Source: Reticulitermes speratus
Taxonomy: Eukaryota > Arthropoda > Insecta > Blattodea > Rhinotermitidae
DNA: 64,000 nt
Assembly: GCA_021186555.1 (NCBI GenBank)
Contig: JAJKFL010000330.1
Span: 25,783,444-25,847,443, forward strand
Direction: 5' to 3'
The notes beneath the pieces were generated by a model, which worked only from the letters and a program-made list of their open reading frames with translations, made no database searches and had not been told where the DNA came from. Positions 47,788-57,615 of this stretch are shown here, piece by piece; positions within the stretch are counted from its first letter, which is position 1, and every line of letters starts with the position of its first letter. A program made the translations under genes and the position numbers.

Positions 47788-49508
47788 CTGAAAAATAATT
47801 TTATGCTCATTAATCCAATATGAATCTTTGAAGATAAATCCAAATAGCATCACACTGCAAACTAGATAATGACACACATGTGCAGGTATTAACAAAATAA
47901 TTAGGACCAATAAATAATCACCACAAAGGATGAAACGTTCAACCCAAACACACTCCTCATAAGCTCCGTAATTAAACCAACAAATACACCTTACTGGAGA
48001 ACAACCTGCCGTTTACAGCTTGTCTGCTGCATGTTGACCCCCGACTGCGGGTGCGCGTGCACAACACATGTACGCACACAAACACGTGTGTATATTATGT
48101 GCTTGTATTTTAACATTCTTATCAACGCATGTTTGGAAACATGTTTTATCTTAAGGCCAAACGTGTGATTTTAAGTTTAAAAAACTACGTAATTACAAAC
48201 ATGAAAAGTTGATAATTAAAGAATTTAACCTGAAAACTACAAACATAGAAGCTCCTATTAAGTACTACCTTCATAATCTTTATGATTTTATGACAATACT
48301 TCATATTTAATGCAGAATTGCTTTTATGATATATACAACGTTTTACCTTCCTAACTGCTCCTTGTAACTGACAATCCTTGATAATGTCACCCTATGAGGG
48401 GCTGAAACATGTAAGAGGCAAACTGTAGACAATTGGGGGTTATTCCCAAACAAAGTGTATTTATTCATTTAATTACAAAGTTTGTACAAGAAAACACATA
48501 GTGACAGACAACACTGTAAGACACTCCTCATAAATGTAAATAACAGCTTCATTTAAAAGCACGAAACGATGATGATGCTGAGAGTGACGACACAGTGGAT
48601 GAAACATGTACAGCATAAAACTGAACTCACATTCTAAATAAAACAAAATGGTAATGGTAGTGTTAATTTATTTGTTAAGGAACTGCAGTTAAAAACAGAA
48701 TCCCCTCATTTATTCAGCAAAACTTTCGCATTTTATGAACTGAACAATGGGCAAATAAACTAACAAAAAACATAACAAAGTGTTTATCCAAACAAACTGA
48801 TTCTATTTTTAATAAAATGTGGTTTTGTTACAAGCCTTGCAATAATTCTTCAAACACTTGAAGAAGAATTTATATAAATATAATTATCCAACATTTGTGT
48901 ACAATTTACAATTTACTAGTTTTTACAACACACAACCTGTACTTCAGCAGTCACCTCTATAATCATGAGCCCACAGTTGATGTCTACTACTCTCGAGTAT
49001 TCTTTTTTTTTTTGGTATGAACTTAAGAAAGGGGTTGGGGGGGGGCGTGGTGCAGACAAAAGTACTGCATTGCCGTACGTTAACAGTCAATACCACTACG
49101 CTTCACGTGCTTCGATGCCCTGAAACCTGATACCAGTTACACTGTCCATGGACTACGATTTCACCCTTTGCCTTCTAATTACGATTTTATCTAATGTAAA
49201 ATACGTGTTTTATAAACTACTACACTGATTGTCACCCATTGGTTACACATTAAAACGTACACTGGGCTTATATGTTTCCAACAAATATTACATTTTCGAT
49301 CAAATAAAACACACACACACGCCAGAATCCTGCAACAGTAACATCGAATTTTAATACAAATTCCTTCCGATTTAAAAAGCGGCTTGGGTGTGGCTTCGGC
49401 TCTAGTATTGACCTCGATACAATTCTACCATACGGTAATTTACACTTCAGCGTCTGCTCTAATAAACAAAAACGCGCTCAGAAACCTCTCTATAGCATAT
49501 TTTATTAC
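47788..49508 (-). other. Putative 5' UTR intron of alpha-spectrin
   Basis: 1.7 kb with no coding exon. A weak hammerhead-like relic (GAGGGGCTGAAACATGTAAG) lies at about 48,398-48,417, and a TCTTTTTTTTTT/GGGGGGGC mixed tract at about 49,000-49,046. The first intron of a housekeeping gene often carries regulatory sites, but none could be named. Confidence 0.5.
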
Positions 49509-49600
49509 CTTCTTGTAATTCGTCGCTGGTTATACTACACTCAACGATACCGATCGATCACACATTCGAACAACACCCCTCCTCGCACATACACTATAAT
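49509..49600 (-). other. Putative non-coding first exon / 5' UTR of alpha-spectrin
   Basis: On the minus strand a good donor (AAG|GTAATA) lies at 49,509/49,508. The first coding exon begins with an acceptor (TTTTTCAG) only 11 nt before the ATG, so an upstream leader exon must exist. This is the best donor seen upstream. The 5' limit is a guess; no convincing TATA box or initiator fixes the start site. Transcript data would decide. Confidence 0.4.
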
Positions 49601-49772
49601 TGTACAGTGACATCATACGCAGATTGGCTCTTCCGAGTGGTCAACATGTACCCCACACGTCCAACAAATGTTGAACTATATGGAAACAAATGTACAAAGC
49701 AGATGAAGGATAAGCACGTCGTTGAAGCTTAAAATGAGCGTTTAATTTAATGTTACTGTACAGATACTTAAT

Positions 49773-50099
49773 TTATACACACGTGGTAAATCCTTTATTT
49801 CGTTCCCACAATAACCAGGGTAAATCATTACACATTACATAGCTGAGATAACGGCAGATTAGAGTTAAACTACTGTCATCTATTTGTAATACTGTCATCT
49901 CTAGTGGCCTCTGTCGATAGATGTCTCTACGTCTACAAACCGTAATACCTGCAAGGGTCCGTTCGGTATGTGCAGAAAAGTCGACGGTAATTTTTACAGG
50001 TGTCGTCATATTCCGATTGTGCTGCTGCTTGCTCGTATGCATAACTAGAGAAACTACTGCGACGACACAATCGGTGACATAGTCCACTACCCTTCCCAC
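49773..50099 (-). other. Unrecognised ORF upstream of alpha-spectrin (108 codons)
   Basis: An open frame on the minus strand starts MGRVVDYVTDCVVAVVSLVM. It contains an internal MTTPVKITVDFSAHTERTLAG followed by GTATTA, which could act as a splice donor. I do not recognise it. It lies between the spectrin leader exon and a block of repeats, so it may be a chance frame, a leader-region exon or repeat-derived. Confidence 0.2.
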
Positions 50100-50119
50100 A
50101 ATTCTACTAAAGTAAACAT

Positions 50120-50160
50120 CGATTTAAGGCTTCCGCCGCGATGTTGATGGGATCTGCGCT
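50120..50160 (+). repeat. 5' piece of a repeat split by a LINE insertion
   Basis: GATTTAAGGCTTCCGCCGCG ... GGGATCTGCGCT matches the start of the fold-back element at 56,962-57,003. The matching continuation (TTCTGGGATATTACGC) resumes at about 51,295, on the far side of the LINE. Confidence 0.75.
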
Positions 50161-50991
50161 GATGTAAAAGGTGTAAATTTGACTCTTTTTGCTGACGATA
50201 CAAATATTTTAGATAATGGAAATTACATGCAAGATCTAGCTCTTAACATAGATACATCTCTTAAGAACATTTTTCCCTGGTTTCATAAGAATAGGATGCT
50301 GATTAACAACGAAAAATCTTTGGCAATACGTTTCCATCATAAAATCAATAAAAATATTATACTTCAAGATATTATAATAAAAGACAGACAAATTCCATAT
50401 GTATCTGAAACGAAGTTCCTGGGAGTATGGCTTGATAAAAATTTGACATGGGATCTTCATGTAGATAAACTAGTATGCAACTTGAGTAAACTTTGCTTTG
50501 CACTTAGGACATCTAGGAATTTGATAGATGACAATGTTGCTAGAATTATGTATTTTGCATACTTTTATCCAATTTTGAAATATGGGATTTTATTTTGGAG
50601 TATCTCTAAGAATTATAAAAGGGTTTTTCTCTTACAAAAGAGAGCAATAAGAATCCTAGCAAATGTGTCAAGAACTACTAGCTGTAAACCTTTATTTCGG
50701 GCATTAAAGATCATGACATTGCCATGTATGTATATTTATGACATTCTTCTGCAGTTTAGAATGTCTTTGAATAACTATAAAACAAACTCTATGATCCATT
50801 TACATGATACAAAACAGAAATCGGATTTGTTTATAACAGGTAATAATACTAAATTGCTTGAAAAAAGCCCAACTTATAGTGGTATCCATATTTATAACAG
50901 ATTGGCAAAGGAAATTAAAAATACTGAAACCTTGACAAAATTTAAAACGAAACTTATTGACTTTCTGATTGAAGAGTATTTTATTCAGTAG
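50161..50991 (+). pseudogene. LINE reverse-transcriptase C-terminal fragment
   Basis: 277 codons including the stop, open throughout. LTLFADDTNIL is the catalytic F-A-D-D box, followed by the thumb region (KSLAIRFH, KFLGVWLDKNLTWDLH) and the tail (YGILFWSI, LQKRAIRIL). The polymerase fingers, endonuclease and gag-like ORF are missing, so it is not functional alone. Confidence 0.9.
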
Positions 50992-51294
50992 AAGAAATTT
51001 CTTAACTATTGAAAGTGTTTTGTATGGGATATTCAACACTTGTATTTCTATAAGTATTATGTTTACACTGTCATGAATGATATATGCCCTCATAACCATT
51101 TAGGATGACTTATGGATGGAGGTGATGAATGAATGATAAATACATGTATTTTATCGTTTTATTGGTAAGTTAGCATATCATATACTTTAAGGATTTTGAA
51201 CTGTAATGGATGTGTTGGAATGTATGTGAAATATTATAAGACTTGTCCAGATGCTTCATTTGTAACAATATGGATGTGAATAAATTAAATTGAA
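50161..51294 (+). mobile_element. 5'-truncated LINE inserted inside another repeat
   Basis: Starts within a reverse-transcriptase frame and ends, after a short 3' UTR, in an A/T-rich tail (AATAAATTAAATTGAA). The flanks join to the uninterrupted sequence seen at 56,993-57,010, which fixes both borders within a few bases. 5' truncation is usual for LINE copies made by target-primed reverse transcription. Confidence 0.85.
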
Positions 51295-51870
51295 TTCTGG
51301 GATATTACGCGGCGTCGCGTGGTAAGTGTTTACCGACGTTTCGGGACAACGTGTCGGTCCCATCTTCACGGGTCAAGGGTCCGAATATGAAAGAAAGCCA
51401 GCAACCTATAACGTAGATTCTGGAAAGTACGGCGGGGTAGCAATCCGTTAGCGTGATGACAGCCAATAGGGTAGAACCAGGGTGAGAGAGGGGTGGTTAC
51501 AAACAACGTAAAGGTGCTAGGGGCAGGGGGCTAGATAATCTGTGGCTAGGGGTACCGAGAATGCAAGCAGCTAAGACAGCTTGAAGAAACATATATAGAG
51601 TAGCGTAACAATACAGGAGGAAAATATAAGGATACAGCTAGATAAATCAAATACAAATAACCCAACAGAAAAAATTACAAATAAATAATCAAAACAGCAA
51701 GCGTAAGGGTGGCGGGGAAAGAGACGCGTAAAGTTGGGATACCTGGGCGAGAACAGGTCTCAGTATGGCCACGTTGCTACCCTTGAGTTAGATGCAGGGG
51801 TTGCATCTTCATTGGAAAGGAGGAAACGTGCACCAGAGTCCTCTTACAGTGGGTTTTATGCAACTAACGG
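51295..51870 (+). repeat. 3' piece of the LINE-interrupted repeat
   Basis: Begins TTCTGGGATATTACGCGGCG and includes GACGTTTCGGGACAACGTG and CCCATCTTCACGGG, matching the arms of the 56,962-57,183 fold-back. Beyond about 51,420 it extends into sequence not seen in that copy, so this may be the longer parent. On the minus strand it reads GAAGATGGGACC ... GTCCCGAAACGTCGG, a hammerhead-like order. Confidence 0.65.
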
Positions 51871-54108
51871 CACATATTTCCTACTTGCTACCAACAGGTG
51901 GCAGTAAGTAAGGTCTAAGTCTGACGCACAAAAATCCGAGGTAATCTATGGATCCCGCACAACAGCCATCGCAGATATCCATGCCGCGTGATGTAAAGGA
52001 ACGTTTCTGTGTGACCGTAAGTTTCAGTTTAAGTGTGGAAGTTTGGATTGTATTGTGAATGTTTAGTTTGTTACGCATGTGATGTACGTAATTATATATT
52101 TATATGAATATTGTGTTCCTTCCAGGGCATAACCCAACCAAGCCACGTGGTTAGTTAAGGACCGTGTGTAAAGGAACATTTCTGTGTGACCGTAAGTTTC
52201 AATGCCATAGGCTATTGCTCTTATTGATAAGGGATGTGAGGCCTGTAGCAACGACCGCAACTGGGAGTGAAGCTGAACCGTTAAGAGAGGAAGTGAGACA
52301 GTTCTACAGCCATACTATGACTTATTATTAGAAAAGGAGAAAACCAAACAGGCATCTATTCTATCGTTTTTAAAGCAGTATTTTGTGTTGATTACTGAAA
52401 ATCTTGGAACAGAACCTAATATATTTACATGTGTTCCCATTATATTTTTGCAGCTTCATTTTACGCCAGAAATCTCAGGAACGTAACCCTGGCGTAAACC
52501 GATTCATACCTGTATATGATTATTCCCTTGCACACTTACAAATATGTAGTTTATTTTCTGAACGAATCCCTATTGTGGGATCATCAGGGACTTGGAATGT
52601 GAATTACACAACTTACAAATCAACAATAATGGGACATTTTAAAGGTACAAAAGTTACAGTGTAGGGTGTGTCAGTTGTTGTGCACTGTGCATGAGAAGTT
52701 TTGTGTCTAGACACACAAGGTTGTGTGCATGGAGTGTGCTCAGCGCTTTTACAGAAGTGATGATCCACTATTACAACAGCAGCATAGCCTTTTAATCTGT
52801 TAACATTCTATTTTATGAACTGTCACTGTGAACTAGTGTGTTTTTCTACTTTGTAGTGCATGATGGTTTAACATGTGGATGGATGCAAAGTTCTTGTGGA
52901 CCTTTGTTTGAACAGCGTGATGGTGACAAAGACCTGTCAAAACATGTAGGGGTTCTCCCTAATACATGCTGTATATGTATTTGTAATGTGCATTTGTTGG
53001 TGTTAAGTTTATGACAAGATATATAAACTATAAAACTGAATTTTTAATGTTTAAAAATGAATCATAATATGTATATGTGTGTATAATCTACTAATTTCAA
53101 TACAAATGTCTGTGATCGAAGGATATTTCTCATTGATGATATCCCTATATCACCTGTGCTTAATCATTATAACTATTAAGTTTTTTTCTGTACCGTAGTC
53201 CAATTTCAGTAAGGGGAGTTGTGGACTGCTGTGAATTAAATGTTTCTTCACCTGCACATCCTTCTGTCCATCATATGGAGAAGTTACTCTGCAATGTCAA
53301 TATTTCACATGTATTCATGAGTCTGACAATGATAAAGTGACGGGACATAGTGGTGAAATTATGATGTACATACCGTGTAGCTAGTATAATTCTATATTTC
53401 ACTTACTGACACCCTGCAATTGTATGTGTTCTGAGTACTGACTGCATTTTGTTGCTGACTGTTGCATCATCATCATTAGTTATACATCTTGCCATTTGTA
53501 GGTGGGTGCATTATTTGTGCTTACTTTGTTGATGTTTTGCACCCAGTTATTTTGTCTTGTTGCTACTTGTTTTACTACATGTGTTCCATTTCTTTTATTG
53601 TAACTTGTTCACTTGTTGGTTGTCCTGTGGCGGTTATAAGTGCAGTATCCAAAAAGTGAAAATGCCAGTCTTACATTAGCGAGTTACAATGAAAGAAGTG
53701 AATGGAACAGAATTTCATATCACAAGTGCAACAGGAAGAAAAACAGTGAAAAATATAAAAACTATGCAAATAGTACAGCATATGATAAATGGCTGTGTGT
53801 TAGGATGATACTGAAGATAATGCAGTAGTTAGCATCGGAACGTTTTTGTCAGTAAGTAGGACATATGTGTAGGTTGTTGGTAATTACAAGAGAATGCTGA
53901 GGGTTGGATAGTAGTGGCTGTTGTTACCGATTGACGCAGTGAGGCATGATCTGTTAGTACCGACCTTGGGCGTAGGTGTCGTAATCATTGTTACGGGCGT
54001 GTTAGTTTGAAAAGATAGTACACAGATGGCACGCGTTGCCTACTTTCATTGTTGACTTGCCTATCTGTATACTAGATAATCTGTGGCCACAGTTAAGGCT
54101 CTACACGA
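51871..54108. other. AT-rich intergenic or 5' intronic stretch, no gene recognised
   Basis: No convincing exon. A 30-bp sequence recurs as AAGGAACGTTTCTGTGTGAC at about 51,997 and AAGGAACATTTCTGTGTGAC at about 52,172. A weak hammerhead-like relic lies near 52,915-52,965. The missing first exon of the DCAKD-like gene was searched for here and not found. Confidence 0.5.
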
Positions 54109-54114
54109 CACGCC

Positions 54115-54846
54115 ACAGCACGTCGGCTCCTGTATGCGCGACCGGACCCCAGCTGTATCGCACTAATCTTCTAATTTTATAACTTCAACTACTACGTCTC
54201 AGCATCTACAGCAGCTACTAATTGTGCAACATTTTTACAACGAATAATCAACGGATGTAACATCAGCTCCACTACACCTCATCACAACGTAGAACATCGA
54301 CTACGACTAAACAAACAATGTCTTAATAATTTTAACAGTGCAATAGTTTAATACACGACGATCTCAAGAGACAACCAATGTCATATCCATAGAAGTGCAT
54401 AGTACACAAAAAATTCCCAGTGCATAACATCGATAAACCAGCCATAATAAAACAACAGAAGTGGACGAGGTACAGCACGTCGGCTCCTGTATACACGACC
54501 GGACGCCAGCAGTATCGCACTAATTTTATAATTTTATAACCTTATAATTTTATTAACTTTTTAACCACTACATCTCAACATTTACAACAGCTACTAATTG
54601 TGCAACAATCTACAACGAATAATCAACGGGCGTAACATCAGCTCCACTACACCTCACCACATCATAGAACATCGACTACGACAAGACAACCAAAGTTCTA
54701 ATAATTTTAACAGTGAAATAGTTTAACACACGCCGATCTCAATAGACAACCAACGTCATACCCAATAGAAGTGCAGTGTACACAAAAAATTCCTAGTGCA
54801 TAACAACATCGATAATACAGCCATAAATTAAACAACAAAAGTGGAC
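54115..54846 (+). repeat. Two tandem repeat units (about 357 and 375 bp)
   Basis: Unit 1 starts ACAGCACGTCGGCTCCTGTA at 54,115 and unit 2 starts with the same words at 54,472. They stay alignable to the shared GTGGAC at 54,461 and 54,841, with scattered changes and a small insertion in unit 2. The hammerhead-like fold at 54,880 follows immediately. No open frame. Confidence 0.85.
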
Positions 54847-54879
54847 AGCGCGCAGTGAAGTGCATACATATATATATAT

Positions 54880-54925
54880 ATACCCCTGATGATAGTCATG
54901 TAGTGACCGAAACGTAGTAGGGTAT
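54880..54925 (+). ncRNA. Hammerhead-ribozyme-like motif (minimal stem III)
   Basis: The elements occur in the correct order. Stem I is ATACCC (54,880-54,885) pairing with GGGTAT (54,920-54,925). The core CTGATGA is at 54,886-54,892. Stem II is GTCA/TGAC (54,895-54,898 and 54,904-54,907), the core GAA is at 54,909-54,911, and stem III is AC[GTA]GT (54,912-54,918). A at 54,919 is the cleavage position. A two-base-pair stem III is the hallmark of hammerheads in Penelope-like elements and retrozymes. The bases next to stem II are imperfect (TA against C), so activity is uncertain. Confidence 0.6.
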
Positions 54926-55013
54926 CATTGAGTGACAATTTACTTTAATAGTGCAGTTGTTGGTAGACGAGTGATTTCTATCGTTTTATTAATTTTTATT
55001 GGTAGTGCCAACA

Positions 55014-56026
55014 ATGGAGTTTTCAAACAGCCAGAAGGGCAATCAAGTGTTGACTTACTTGGGTTTTGAATATCTGTGTTTTCGTAATAAAATGGAGTGC
55101 TGACTTGGCGATGCAGGCAGAATCGCTCTGTAAAGTGTCATTCAATTATGAAGACAAAAGATGGCAACATAGTTCAACAACCAAACGAACACTGTCATGA
55201 TTCTTGTCCTGAAAAAGCAGAGGCCAACATTGCCAGAAGCAAAATGAGGCAAGACATGAGAGTAGTTAGTGCTACCCCTCGCAATGTGATGGGGAATGTG
55301 TTGTCAGAGTTGAGTAACGATGTATTGATCAATATGCCCAAACAATCATCCCTTGCGAGAAATCTTCTCAATCACAGAAAAGACGGTCATTTTCCTAATC
55401 CAACAACAATAAATTTTGACATTCCTGAGAAGTACAGTCAACTGGTACTTCATGATTCAGGTGTGGATGATCCAGACAGAATTCTGGTTTTAGGTGATAA
55501 AGTACTCTTGGTTGAATTGAACAAAGATACAATCTATGGAGATGGCACCTTTGATAAAGTTCCAAACATGTTTTACCAGCTGTATATGTGGTATGCCAAG
55601 GTGGGTAACTCATATCATGTATGTACATTTTGTTACAGAAAAATAACTTGGATACTTATAATAGAATGTTTGAAATCATGAAGCTGTTGGTTCCAAATCT
55701 GGTGCCTCAAAAGGTTTTAGTAGATTTTGAGAAGGCCTGCATGAATGCAGTGAGGATTACCTTTCCACACGCTGAGGTCAAAGGGTGCTATTTCCATCTG
55801 TGTCAGACTCATCAGGAAAATCAGCAATGTTGGCTTGAAGACTGAATTTGAAACTGATATAAATATAAAACTGAAGCTGAAGTCTCTTGCTGCATTAACC
55901 TTTGTCCCAGTCCATGATGTGAGGAGTGTCTTTGATGAGCTTGCCGCCACGTTTCCAGACGAAGATAGCTATAATGAGGTACTCACGTACTTCTTTTCCA
56001 CATACATTGAGGGTGCAGCAGGCATT
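55014..56026 (+). pseudogene. Decayed FLYWCH zinc finger / MULE transposase
   Basis: Reading across three or more frame changes gives a FLYWCH finger (KGNQVLTYLGFEYLCFR, then TWRCRQNRSVKC and EHCH) and the start of a Mutator-like (MULE) DDE domain (IYGDGTFDKVPNMFYQLYMW, then VLVDFEKACMNAVRITFP and GCYFHLCQ). This is followed by SLAALTFVPVHDVRSVFDEL. The D-G-T-F and D-F-E motifs carry catalytic acidic residues. Frames break near 55,095, 55,620 and 55,840, so it is not expressed as one protein. Confidence 0.8.
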
Positions 56027-56029
56027 TAA

Positions 56030-56090
56030 TATATATATATTAAATTATATATATATTAAATATATTAATATATTAAATATACTGAATGTA
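56030..56090. repeat. (TATA/TTAAA)-rich low-complexity tract
   Basis: Repeated ATATATTAAAT units right after the MULE relic. Confidence 0.7.
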
Positions 56091-56470
56091 TATTACTGCT
56101 ACTTCTGTATGAGGTTACTCTTGCTTGGATTAGCATATTGGAAACTACTCTAATCTGTACTACTGTTACTGTGGATGTATGATATTTAACGTTATATTAT
56201 ACTATTAAACATATAAAAACTTTATTCACAAATTAATACTTTTCAGTTAACTATTTTCAGGACAAACCCTGAACTACAATATGGATACTTCTGACATAGA
56301 TGTTTGTTTGCATTTGAACAACAACAAAGTATCATGATTCATATGAATACATGTCATTTGTTCCAAGTTTCAAACATTTTACCATATCATTTGTTTAACA
56401 CCTATTTTAGCTTTATGTCTGCACGTGTCTAATATAATTAGCCACAACTACTCTTCCCTTTGATAACAAC

Positions 56471-56510
56471 CTCCCTGAAGATGACCATTGTAGGCCAAAA
56501 CATGTAGGAG
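56471..56510 (+). ncRNA. Degenerate hammerhead-like relic
   Basis: CTCC (56,471-56,474) pairs with GGAG (56,507-56,510) as stem I. The core is CTGAAGA (one change), stem II is GACC against GGCC with one mismatch, AAA stands where GAA is expected, and stem III is AC[AT]GT followed by A. The layout matches the 54,880 motif, but two core bases are changed, so it is probably inactive. Confidence 0.4.
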
Positions 56511-56587
56511 TAGTGTCATATATTTATAAACTATTGTTTATTTTTTTCAGTTGTTGAAATAAATATGAAATATGTGAAATGTTTCAG

Positions 56588-56790
56588 TTGTAGAGCCTGG
56601 CAGAAAAGCATGGCATCTGATAAAGAAAGAGTTTGGTGATCTGTGTTTTATAATGATGGACAACTTAATCGTGAAGCCCTTGGAGAAATCATCTTTGACA
56701 ATGTGGAGAAGAGGAGGAAACTGAATGAAATTACACATCCAGAAATCTACCATTAAATGTTCTGGGCAGCTGTGAGATGCTTTTTCCAGG
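56588..56790 (+). pseudogene. DCAKD-like exon 2 with a frameshift and a stop
   Basis: Acceptor GTTTCAG, donor GTAAGT. One frame gives VVEPGRKAWHLIKKEFGD; the next gives VFYNDGQLNREALGEIIF, with a single base missing near 56,640. The exon is 203 nt where phase demands 204. After KLNEITHPEIYH comes TAA, where a lysine codon AAA would fit, then MFWAAVRCFFQG. The two lesions lie about 115 bp apart. Confidence 0.85.
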
Positions 56791-56961
56791 GTAAGTAAAC
56801 AAGTTTCTGTTTAGTTTTTTACGTGGTATAAAACTGCGTGAGAAGAGAAAGGGTTTTCTGCTGTGTAAAACCTAGAAAAATAAGGTAGATAGGTAGATGG
56901 AAAATTACACTACACTTAGAATGCTTTAAAGTGAGTCGTAATACAATCATTGTCAAGAATC

Positions 56962-57183
56962 TTGATTTAAGGCTTCCGCTGCGATGTTGATAAGATCTGT
57001 GCTCTTCTGGGATATTACGCAGCATCATGTGGTAATTGTTTACAGACATTTTGGGACAACCTATTGGTTCCATCTTCAAGGGTCTCGGACTCTTGACCCT
57101 TGAAGATGGGACCGGTACATTGTTCCAAAACATCGGTAAACAATTACCACACGATGCCATATAATATCCCAGGAGTGCAGATC
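56962..57183. mobile_element. Fold-back element with 15-bp target-site duplication
   Basis: 222 bp flanked by TCATTGTCAAGAATC at 56,947-56,961 and 57,184-57,198. Arms of about 80-90 bp (56,993-57,085 and 57,095-57,183) are inverted copies, starting AGATCTGTGCTC and ending as its reverse. The right arm reads GAAGATGGGACC ... CCAAAACATCGGTA, a hammerhead-like order. The same sequence, not folded back, lies at 50,120/51,295. It sits in the DCAKD-like intron after exon 2. Confidence 0.85.
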
Positions 57184-57615
57184 TCATTGTCAAGAATCGA
57201 CACTAACTGAATTATACGTGTTACATATGCTTATGCTGAGACTGATATGTAGGAATATACTTCATATACAAATGCGTGATTACTGCTAACACTTGGATCA
57301 TTAATGTCATACATTTATGGTTGCAGACACCTGGCTGACAGGAATACTGCCATATAATTATGATCTTAAAGTTTAAACTGAAGCAGTACTACCATATCGT
57401 CACATTCATCCATCAAACAAATAGCAGGCTGATATATATGATGTTTTGAAATGAAGTTATTCGTAGTTTTTTTCTACCATGTTTTGGTATCTTTTATGAG
57501 CTCATGAACTACTATTGGAATTCAGTATTCTATTCTCTGTCTTCTTATTTAATTTTCTTTTCAAAGTATTTGTAAACACCAAGGACATCATAAAATGATT
57601 AAAAACCTGGTTCTA

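Noticed and set aside
47438..47791. Long plus-strand frames opposite the first coding exon
   Set aside because: Shadow frames of the spectrin exon and its intron.
48560..48610. Hammerhead-like order CTGAGAG ... ATGAAACATGTACAGC
   Set aside because: Stem I pairing would use the core CTG itself, and the stem II arms do not pair; too degraded to claim.
53720..53750. Plus-strand peptide SATGRKTV resembling a P-loop, considered as the missing DCAKD exon 1
   Set aside because: It lacks the preceding GLTGG-type segment and a start methionine in context, has K in place of the S/T after the loop lysine region, and no donor with the right phase follows.
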